The notes below the pieces were generated by a model, which searched no databases, was not told where the DNA came from, and saw only the letters and a program-made list of their open reading frames with translations. From ZC4RG29 sp036563875 (lineage in GTDB: Bacteria > Bacteroidota > Bacteroidia > Cytophagales > Cyclobacteriaceae), in assembly GCA_036563875.1 (NCBI GenBank), contig DATCLO010000160.1:1-64000 (forward strand): 64,000 nucleotides of DNA, given 5' to 3'. Made by a program: the position numbers and the translations under genes. Below are positions 8,489-15,263 of the stretch, in pieces (positions within the stretch are counted from its first letter, which is position 1; every line of letters begins with the position of its first letter).

Positions 8489-9715
8489 TCAACATGCTCC
8501 CATTCCCTGCATTACCTCTGCAAGTGGCGTAGCATTGGGATAGAAAGACAGAATCTTTTGGATCACGCGATCAACGAGCGTATCAGGACAGGACGCGCCG
8601 CTCGTCAGCACAATCCGGACCTTTTCCTTTTGCGGAAGAAATGCCGTTGAGACCTGCCGCTCCTTCGTGTGAATGTTAAAGTGATGAATTTCAGAAGGCG
8701 AGGTGATCTCTCTTTCGGATTCGATGAAATACGTGTTAAAGGCGCGTTCGCAGAGCTCGACGATATGAGAAGTGTTCGAGCTGTTATATCCTCCGACTAC
8801 AATGGCAAGATCTGCCGGAGTGTCCAATAGCCTATAGGTGGCTTCCTGATTGTCGTTCGTGGCGTAGCAGAGTGTGTCGCGCGTGTCGGCAAAGTGGTCG
8901 CGGAGATTTTCAACGCCGTATACTTTGATCATGAGCTCACGGAAGTAGGAGGCAATCTCCTGCGTTTCCGTAGCCAGCATAGTGGTTTGATTAACAACGC
9001 CAACACGTTTAAGATGTTTCTCCGGTTGAAAGCCCTCGGAATAGCGCTGAGAAAAGTCTGAGTAAAATTGAGCGTATGGCCGATCCCCCGTAACGTACTC
9101 ACCGAGGCGTTTTGCTTCAGCCAGGTCGCGCACAATCACAGATTGACCATGGCTGGCGCTGTGAGAAAATGTCGCGCGTGTTTCTTCATGCCGCGGCCTT
9201 CCATGGATGATGATGGTGTATCCGGCGTCGGCAAGTTTTTCCGAACGATTCCAGACCTTCTCAACAAAGGGACACGTAGTGTTGTACTGTTGCACCTGCA
9301 CGCCTCGTTGGTGAAGGCGTTCTTCTATTTCCAGGGTAGTGCCAAATGCGGGTATGATCACGATATCGTCGGGAAGGATTTCTTCCCAGGGAATGAACTG
9401 AGTCCCGTCAGTGTCCATGATGAACTTGATACCCCGGTTGCGCAGGTCGTTGTTTACTTCCGGGTTGTGAATCATCTGACTGAGGAGGAACACCCGGCGT
9501 CCGGGATTTTCGTCAAGCGCGCGGTAGCTGATTTCAATGGCGTTTTCCACGCCGTAGCAAAATCCGAAATGGCGTGCGAGGTAAAAGGCTACGGGACCAA
9601 AATCCAGACAGCTGGGGCTAAAATCCTGCTTCCGGGGATCCCGCATTCTTCGAATCTCCTTAATCCGGCCTGTGATGGATGACCGGTAATAAACAGGGAT
9701 GTCAAACTTCTTGAT
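8489..9715 (-). CDS. ispH: 4-hydroxy-3-methylbut-2-enyl diphosphate reductase, probable ATC start
   Basis: IspH (LytB) makes isopentenyl and dimethylallyl diphosphate in the last step of the MEP isoprenoid pathway. The three [4Fe-4S]-ligand cysteines are visible in 'ARHFGFCYGVENAI', 'NTTCPFVEKVW' and 'TSGASCPDTLVDRVI'. The first ATG (9646) gives 385 residues. The frame stays open 23 codons further upstream and reads 'KKFDIPVYYRSS' directly after an ATC codon at 9715. This matches the N terminus I recall for Bacteroidota homologues, which begin MKKFD(V/I)P.YYRS. No ATG, GTG or TTG occurs before the in-frame stop, and the bases just before the ATC contain GAGAGGAG. I therefore place the start at the ATC, giving 408 residues. 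Function is secure; the start is inference. Confidence 0.9.
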   Translation of the reverse strand: MKKFDIPVYYRSSITGRIKEIRRMRDPRKQDFSPSCLDFGPVAFYLARHFGFCYGVENAIEISYRALDENPGRRVFLLSQMIHNPEVNNDLRNRGIKFIMDTDGTQFIPWEEILPDDIVIIPAFGTTLEIEERLHQRGVQVQQYNTTCPFVEKVWNRSEKLADAGYTIIIHGRPRHEETRATFSHSASHGQSVIVRDLAEAKRLGEYVTGDRPYAQFYSDFSQRYSEGFQPEKHLKRVGVVNQTTMLATETQEIASYFRELMIKVYGVENLRDHFADTRDTLCYATNDNQEATYRLLDTPADLAIVVGGYNSSNTSHIVELCERAFNTYFIESEREITSPSEIHHFNIHTKERQVSTAFLPQKEKVRIVLTSGASCPDTLVDRVIQKILSFYPNATPLAEVMQGMGAC

Positions 9716-9756
9716 GGCGCTCCTCTCTTTTGTCCCCGTAAAGGTAGCAGAATGTT

Positions 9757-9787
9757 AAAAAAAGGACCAGGACAACAGTCCTGGTCC
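9757..9787 (-). terminator. Rho-independent terminator
   Basis: A perfect ten-base stem (GGACCAGGAC, loop TGTT, GTCCTGGTCC read on the minus strand) is followed immediately by seven T. It lies about ten bases after the stop of the 58-residue gene and upstream of ispH. It should end the degP transcript and leave ispH to its own promoter in the roughly 40 bases between. Confidence 0.92.
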
Positions 9788-9796
9788 TCGGTTCGT

Positions 9797-9973
9797 TTAT
9801 GCGGCCCGGGAGAGCATATCTTCCGGGACTCTGTTTTTCCTGACTTCTTTCTTTTCCAGGTCAAACCACATGACCTCTACAGTCTTGTTGCGGATGTACC
9901 GAAGTACTTCCATAACCCTGCCATCGATCTTGCTTCTCACTCGCTCACCTTTCTTAAAAAGTCTCCTGCTCAT
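9797..9973 (-). CDS. 58-residue DUF2158 (YodC)-like protein
   Basis: A short gene of 58 codons with ATG at 9973, 15 bases after the degP stop. The protein is basic at the N terminus ('MSRRLFKKGERVRSKIDG'), followed by 'VMEVLRYI', 'TVEVMWFDLEKKEV' and 'RVPEDML'. The pattern of a glycine-containing turn, a hydrophobic strand, then a Trp-Phe-Asp motif resembles DUF2158 proteins such as YodC, small SH3-like barrels of unknown function. The open frame, tight spacing to degP and the strong terminator right after its stop support a real gene co-transcribed with degP. The family match is from memory. Confidence 0.7.
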   Translation of the reverse strand: MSRRLFKKGERVRSKIDGRVMEVLRYIRNKTVEVMWFDLEKKEVRKNRVPEDMLSRAA

Positions 9974-9988
9974 AGCATAAGGGTTTAT

Positions 9989-11479
9989 TTACTTGCGGAA
10001 TGAATACAGAAACTCCCTGGGGAAATCTTCGTAGGTCCCCGAGAGCGTCACTATTTCACCTTCCTTAATTTTTTCCAAAGCCTTGTTAAGCTCTTCCGGC
10101 GTGCTTACCGGAGTTTCGTTCACCTTCGTGATGATAAAGCCTTCGCGAATGTCCGTGTAGCGCGCAATCTTGCCGGTGCCTTTGCTTGTGACAATCACAC
10201 CGTTCTTAAGATCGAGTTTCTTCAACACACTCGGCTCTGCCGGCTCTACGGTGATACCCAGCGCCGCGAGGCCTTTCCGTTCTTCTGCTTTCACGGCAGC
10301 GATCTCGCCCTTCTTGTTCTTAAGTGTAACATTGAAGTCGAGTTCTTTGCCGTTCCGATTGACAGTGACCTTGACCTTGTCACCCGGGCGATGACGCCCG
10401 ATGGTTTCGATCAGCGCTGAATTGTTTGGTATCTTCAGTCCATCGATCTTCACGACAACGTCGCCGGGCTTGATGCCTGCATCAGCGGCCGCACTGTTTT
10501 CCGTGACACTGCGGACGTACGAACCTTCAAAGACCTTCAGGTCATGCTCGCGAACCAGACTGCTGTTGACGTCCTCGATGGAAACGCCCAGCCAGCCGCG
10601 CTGGACGACACCATAATTCAGGAGGTCTTCAACAATCTTGCTGACGATATTCGAGGGCACAGCAAATCCGTAACCTGAGTATGCGCCCGTTGGGCTGGCG
10701 ATCGCCGTGTTAATGCCAAGCAGGCCGCCGGAAAGATCAACGAGTGCACCGCCACTGTTGCCCGGATTTATCGCTGCGTCTGTTTGAATGAACGATTCGA
10801 TCGCTGTTCTGCCGCCTTCGCTGGAGCTGGGGATAATGTTAATAGCACGGCCCTTGGCGCTCACAATCCCTGCTGTCACGGTTGAGTTGAGGTTGAATGG
10901 GTTACCAACGGCAAGAACCCACTGCCCTACCTTAGCTTTATCGGAATCGACAAACGCCAGGTGCGGGAGACCCTTCTCGGCAATCTTGATAAGCGCAATG
11001 TCCGTGTCGGGGTCTGTGCCGACGACTTCCGCCTTAAAGCTGCGGTTGTCGTGAAGCGTCACTTCCACGATCTCCGCATCCTGAACGACGTGGTTGTTCG
11101 TGACGATGTATCCGTCAGGATTAATTATCACGCCTGATCCAGTGCTTTGCTGCGGTCTGCGATTCATTGGAGGCCAATCGGGACCAAAAAAGAAATCGCG
11201 GAACGGGTTAAGATATTGTGTGTCACCGGAGGAGCTGGATCCGCTGCGCGTGGATCGAATATGGACCACCGCGGGTGTCACCTTTTCTGCAACTTGGGTG
11301 AAGTCAAGAGGAATAACCTCCCCGGCTTCATTTACGTGATATGCCACCTGGGCAGCCGGGATGCCACTCGAATAGTCCAGGCGGACCGCTGGCTCATCCT
11401 TATCCAGGAGTTCATAAGTTCCGATCGTGATCCCGCTACCTAACACAGCAGCTAAAAGCAGTGAACCGAATCGTTTCAT
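9989..11479 (-). CDS. degP: Periplasmic serine protease, Do/DegP (HtrA) family
   Basis: 496 residues. The N terminus ('GSLLLAAVLGSGITIGTY') is a signal peptide or anchor. The trypsin-like domain carries His130 ('IVTNNHVVQDAE'), Asp160 ('DTDIALIKI') and Ser242 ('NPGNSGGALVDL'). Two PDZ domains follow, at about 290-385 ('GWLGVSIEDV', 'GIKPGDVVVKIDG') and 400-490 ('LGITVEPAEPS', 'IITKVNETPVSTPEEL'). The family degrades or refolds misfolded envelope proteins. The loop after residue 75 is serine- and aromatic-rich, as in other Do proteases. The 58-residue gene follows within 15 bases and is probably co-transcribed. Confidence 0.94.
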   Translation of the reverse strand: MKRFGSLLLAAVLGSGITIGTYELLDKDEPAVRLDYSSGIPAAQVAYHVNEAGEVIPLDFTQVAEKVTPAVVHIRSTRSGSSSSGDTQYLNPFRDFFFGPDWPPMNRRPQQSTGSGVIINPDGYIVTNNHVVQDAEIVEVTLHDNRSFKAEVVGTDPDTDIALIKIAEKGLPHLAFVDSDKAKVGQWVLAVGNPFNLNSTVTAGIVSAKGRAINIIPSSSEGGRTAIESFIQTDAAINPGNSGGALVDLSGGLLGINTAIASPTGAYSGYGFAVPSNIVSKIVEDLLNYGVVQRGWLGVSIEDVNSSLVREHDLKVFEGSYVRSVTENSAAADAGIKPGDVVVKIDGLKIPNNSALIETIGRHRPGDKVKVTVNRNGKELDFNVTLKNKKGEIAAVKAEERKGLAALGITVEPAEPSVLKKLDLKNGVIVTSKGTGKIARYTDIREGFIITKVNETPVSTPEELNKALEKIKEGEIVTLSGTYEDFPREFLYSFRK

Positions 11480-11765
11480 ATCGCTATCTCTTTAGAATTA
11501 GAAATAAGTAAATGCCAAACAAGGCGATGCAAAAACCGGGCAACTTATCAGGGCCGAAATTTTGTCAGCCCTGCAAGAATGCAATTTAATTACGAAATAT
11601 TTCGGATTTTAGTTTCCCTCATTTGACTAGCGGCTTTCCGGGAAATGACGGCATCCTAACGATAATTAGGATAAAAAAGATCTAGCCAAAATTGCGGTAT
11701 TTTCTTCCGTAGAATAGACCCCCAGCCAACTTTTACGTTAAAAAATACGTCAGTAGCAATGAACG
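11480..11765. other. Intergenic region with two palindromes between degP and a small gene
   Basis: This stretch separates divergently oriented genes. It is AT-rich and contains two symmetrical elements. One is the perfect 12-base palindrome CGAAATATTTCG at 11593-11604. The other is an inverted repeat, ATCCTAA and TTAGGAT with a six-base spacer, at 11653-11672, followed by six A. Either could be an operator. The second could also act as a weak stem. I could not find a clean TAnnTTTG promoter box for degP here. Confidence 0.45.
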
Positions 11766-11918
11766 ATGTCGCAGGTTTACCACTCACCTACCCCACCTAT
11801 GGAAAACAGGCAATCGTCCGAGCGATCCTTGCGGCGCCTGAAGCGGTTGCTGTACGTTTGGGTGATCCTTTTTCTGGCAGCCATGTTGGTTTCCTTCTTT
11901 GGCCATGGCATGCTTTAA
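11766..11918 (+). CDS. Possible 50-residue single-pass membrane protein
   Basis: An ATG at 11766 opens a 50-codon frame. It has a polar, basic N-terminal half ('ENRQSSERSLRRLKRLL') and one strongly hydrophobic segment ('VWVILFLAAMLVSFF') before a short tail. The basic-then-hydrophobic layout is that of a small inner-membrane protein with its N terminus inside. Another frame over the same bases lacks this pattern. No family recognised and no ribosome binding site is obvious, as is usual in this phylum. It ends nine bases before the opposing M20 gene's stop. Plausible but unproven. Confidence 0.4.
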   Translation: MSQVYHSPTPPMENRQSSERSLRRLKRLLYVWVILFLAAMLVSFFGHGML

Positions 11919-11927
11919 TCGCCAGAA

Positions 11928-13232
11928 TCACTTTCCGGCCGTGAACATGTAGTGCAGTGTTACGTTTAGCATTGCCTTTAGCCCGGTGATCAGGGCTGAC
12001 TCATCGATCATAAAATCGGGCGTGTGGTGTGAAGGTGTCGTATTAGGATCGAGATCAGGCGGGCGGGCTCCAACAAAGAAGAAAAAGCCAGGCACCTTCT
12101 CCTGGAAGAAGGCAAAGTCCTCAGCACCCGTTACGGCATTAATTCGTACAACCTTATCCTTCCCCGCAGCACGCTCCAACGCGGGCAATACTTTAGCCGT
12201 GAGTTCCGGATCGTTGTAGGTGACGGGTGTCTTACCGTCAAAAGTCACCTCGGCGACTGCTCCTGCAGTCTCGGCAATACCTGTTGCAATGCGTTCGATC
12301 TTTTCATGAACTGTTCGCTGCATCTCTTTATCGAGTGTACGTATCGTACCCGACATCACCGCTTCTTCCGGAATAATGTTTTCGCGTATGCCCGCGTTGA
12401 TGCGAGCGACAGTAACCACAACAGGTTCATGTGTGAGATCCATCTGCCGACTTACGATCGTCTGCAGTGCGTTGATGATTTGTGCTGAGACTACAACGGG
12501 GTCTACACTCATCCAGGGCGCAGCGCCGTGAGCCTGTCGCCCTTTCACCTTGATGGTAAACCAGTCGGATGCTGCCATCATTCCGGCTTCTTTGTAACTG
12601 ATCGTGCCCAACTTGCTGATGGATTGGATATGCATGCCGAAGATCACATCCACTTTGGGATTTTCCAGCACGCCTTCCTTTACCATCAATTCGGCGCCGC
12701 CTTCTTCTCCCGGAGGGGGTCCTTCTTCTGCAGGCTGAAAAATGAATTTCACGGTCCCCCTAAGCTGATTTCGGTTTTGCGCAAGAATTTCGGCGACGGC
12801 CATCAGGATCGCGACATGCGTATCATGACCACATGCGTGCATCACGCCCGTCTCCATTCCCGCATACGTTGCAGTCGCAGTCGACTTAAAGGGAAGATTG
12901 TTTCTTTCAGTAACAGGAAGCGCATCCATGTCCGCGCGCAACGCGATTACCGGTCCCGGCTTTCCACCTTTCAGAAGTCCTACAACCCCGGTATGCGCAA
13001 TGCCCGTCTTCGTTTCGATGCCGAGGGACCTGAGATGTTCAGCTACCTTCTCTGCCGTCTTGAATTCCCGGTTGGAAAGTTCAGGGTTCTGATGGAAGTG
13101 TCTTCTCCACTCGATGACCTTTGGCTCTATTTCGGCGGCCATCTTATCGATTTTGGATTGCAGGGCTGGGCTTACCTGGGCTTGCACGGTAAAACAAGCA
13201 CAAAAGAGAGTTAGGGAAAGGAGTCGCTTCAT
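11928..13232 (-). CDS. Exported M20D family metallo-amidohydrolase
   Basis: 434 residues from the ATG at 13232, where a clear signal peptide starts ('MKRLLSLTLFCACFTVQAQ'); the open frame extends 52 codons further but without coding character. The family metal site is visible as Cys134 and His136 in 'VMHACGHDTHVA', the glutamates at 169-170 in 'FQPAEEG', and the histidine of 'PSHHTPDF'. 'ALRADMDALPVTE' and 'TGAEDFAFF' are further hallmarks. Relatives hydrolyse N-acyl amino acids, indole-auxin conjugates or hippurate. Its export suggests it acts on periplasmic or external acylated amino acids or peptides. The substrate is unknown. Confidence 0.9.
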   Translation of the reverse strand: MKRLLSLTLFCACFTVQAQVSPALQSKIDKMAAEIEPKVIEWRRHFHQNPELSNREFKTAEKVAEHLRSLGIETKTGIAHTGVVGLLKGGKPGPVIALRADMDALPVTERNNLPFKSTATATYAGMETGVMHACGHDTHVAILMAVAEILAQNRNQLRGTVKFIFQPAEEGPPPGEEGGAELMVKEGVLENPKVDVIFGMHIQSISKLGTISYKEAGMMAASDWFTIKVKGRQAHGAAPWMSVDPVVVSAQIINALQTIVSRQMDLTHEPVVVTVARINAGIRENIIPEEAVMSGTIRTLDKEMQRTVHEKIERIATGIAETAGAVAEVTFDGKTPVTYNDPELTAKVLPALERAAGKDKVVRINAVTGAEDFAFFQEKVPGFFFFVGARPPDLDPNTTPSHHTPDFMIDESALITGLKAMLNVTLHYMFTAGK

Positions 13233-13365
13233 TAGGCTTTCATTAATATGCCGAAAATACACTTTCGGAATGTTTTCCGTAACTTTTGGCGATGGTTGAT
13301 TTTTTCCGGCGAAATGAAATAGCGGGCTGCCGGCATCGTTTCTCTTTTTTGAACTCCAAATAAAG

Positions 13366-14358
13366 GTGAGAACACTTCTGCTTATCATATTGCTGGCATC
13401 AGCGCAGGCTCAGGTGGTTGCACAGGCTTTTCAGACCGAGGAGCAATTCCTGTCTTCACTGACGCCAAACGGACCCCTTCCTGAAAAGCTGCTCGCCACA
13501 CGCACGGTCGTGCTCTATCCGCCCGCGCTGACCTGGAAGGAAATGCAGAGCATTCAGCAATCGTTTGCCGACACCGGAATCGATGCAATCGGATGGTTTG
13601 ATATGGACATGCTGCTGGCCGGCGCTGATGCCTCACGATCGCTGGCGCTCTATCTCACCCGCAGGAATGTGGGGCATCTGGTATTTGTGCAGAAGTCTGC
13701 AGATGGATATCGGTTCCTGATAACTCCTTTCAACAGCAAGCCTTCTTTCGTTGACCCGGGTCAGTCCGCATGGACAGCGGAGCATAAAGAACTTGCTGAA
13801 TTGCTGAAGCATGTTTATCGCACCGCAGCCAACAGTCTGACAAGACAAAATTTCCTCATCAATTCTCATCCCGAAGCTAACCTGGCCATTAATCCGATCG
13901 TGGGAAGACGCTCGGAGTTTTTTGCGATCGATCTCAAGGTTGACCAGCTGGCCGTGCCCAAGTTCGGAGACGAAGCGCTTGATGCGCGTCTCGCAGAACT
14001 CTTTGCGACCTATCCATTCAAATATCAGCTAACAGAGCCGGGCATGTCTGAGCGTGAGTTGCGCTCGAAAGGATTTCTCTACATTCTCAGGTTCGTTCAT
14101 GCCCGTGGTTCAATTGCCCGTCAATTACTTGGCTATGATGCCAACAAGGAAGCAAGCGAGTTCACATCTGTAGCGTTTGACGGCACTGAGCCCATTACAA
14201 AGACGCTGCCAGCAGACGCGAAAGTTTTCAAGTTCTATTTCAAACACATCGAATCAGGTAACGTCTTCCTCGGAACGAAATGGGATGCCGATTCTAGCTG
14301 GGATCAGGCGCTGTGGAATCATTTGATGGCCTTCAAGTCTGAGCTGAAGCTCAATTGA
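13366..14358 (+). CDS. Exported protein of unknown function
   Basis: 330 residues starting with GTG. The signal peptide is clear ('RTLLLIILLASAQAQVVAQ'). I do not recognise a family. The mature part begins with an ATPase-like or receptor-like alternation of strands and helices ('TRTVVLYPPALTWKEMQ', 'NVGHLVFVQKSADGY'). A second part contains 'GRRSEFFAIDLKVDQLAVP'. No cysteines, metal motifs or transmembrane segments stand out. It is divergent from the M20 gene, so the two may share a control region of about 130 bases. Coding is secure from length, signal peptide and composition. Confidence 0.75.
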   Translation: MRTLLLIILLASAQAQVVAQAFQTEEQFLSSLTPNGPLPEKLLATRTVVLYPPALTWKEMQSIQQSFADTGIDAIGWFDMDMLLAGADASRSLALYLTRRNVGHLVFVQKSADGYRFLITPFNSKPSFVDPGQSAWTAEHKELAELLKHVYRTAANSLTRQNFLINSHPEANLAINPIVGRRSEFFAIDLKVDQLAVPKFGDEALDARLAELFATYPFKYQLTEPGMSERELRSKGFLYILRFVHARGSIARQLLGYDANKEASEFTSVAFDGTEPITKTLPADAKVFKFYFKHIESGNVFLGTKWDADSSWDQALWNHLMAFKSELKLN

Positions 14359-14403
14359 CAGCAGGTAGTGGGCAGTTGCCGATTACCGACAAAACGGCTT
14401 CCG

Positions 14404-15099
14404 TCAGTCCGCCAAAGTAAGCAACACAGTGATGCTTGTATAGTAGAGCGTCGTCGTTCCCTCGAAGCCTGAGTCCGTACCGACGATCAACCACAGTTCA
14501 CCGTTGGCGTTCGTCATTGCGCTGAAGGAAGCGTCGTTGTTACGTTCGACCACGTTGTAATAGCCTTGCAAGGGAGTGGACACATTGCCAACAAATGTCA
14601 TGTGCTGTCCTCCGCTGAGCTGGTTCCCCTTGTCAATGTTCATTCTGTATTGCCCGTTCACAGCTACTTTGACGGGCTCCATTGGCGCAGCGCCAGCTTT
14701 CAGGTAAACGTTTTCACCGGGTGACCCATCGATGTTCGGAGGCGTCTTGGCTGCGTTCGTGGCAAACTTGATTTGAAAAGAAACCTCATACTCTGTCGAC
14801 GGCTTAAGGCCGTCGATTTTCTTCTTGACGAACATGAAAAGGTCGTCATTGTAATTTGTGCCCGAGATTTTCAAGCCTTTTGCATTGCCCAGATTGGGGG
14901 GTAGGGGGTCATGACCGAAATAGAGTCCGTACTTAACGGAGTCTCCTACCGGATAGTCCGCAAAGTCGCCTGTCCATCCATGGTCGCTTTCCGAGAAGTC
15001 AAATTGATGGGTTATCAGCAGCAGATCATGCTTTCCTGGTCCCATTTCGCACGACGCAACAAAGAAGAATACGCCGGCCGCTAACAATACACGCCTCAT
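14404..15099 (-). CDS. Lipoprotein of unknown function, beta-sandwich-like
   Basis: 231 residues with the lipobox 'FFVASC' (Cys17), so probably anchored in the outer membrane or periplasm. The mature protein has 'FDFSESDHGWTGDFADYPVG', then 'GLKPSTEYEVSFQIKFATN' and a C-terminal strand-rich section. This layout is common in galactose-binding-like or carbohydrate-binding beta sandwiches. I do not recognise a named family. It is convergent with the preceding gene (45 bases between stops) and divergent from the GAF protein. Coding is well supported; function unknown. Confidence 0.75.
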   Translation of the reverse strand: MRRVLLAAGVFFFVASCEMGPGKHDLLLITHQFDFSESDHGWTGDFADYPVGDSVKYGLYFGHDPLPPNLGNAKGLKISGTNYNDDLFMFVKKKIDGLKPSTEYEVSFQIKFATNAAKTPPNIDGSPGENVYLKAGAAPMEPVKVAVNGQYRMNIDKGNQLSGGQHMTFVGNVSTPLQGYYNVVERNNDASFSAMTNANGELWLIVGTDSGFEGTTTLYYTSITVLLTLAD

Positions 15100-15263
15100 G
15101 ATTAATGATCGCTACAACCGTTAGACACGGTTGGCCTGGAAACCGTTGGAAGCTTCAGATTTTTCGGCCCACATGCACTAAAAGTATTGCGCTTCCGTCT
15201 CCAGGAGAGAACCCGCGATGCCGTTTTTTCGTTTCGGAAACACAAGCGCTCTTGCAGGCTCTT

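Noticed and set aside
11759..11944. 61-codon frame overlapping the candidate 50-residue membrane protein
   Set aside because: The other frame has a clear basic-then-hydrophobic pattern; this one does not.
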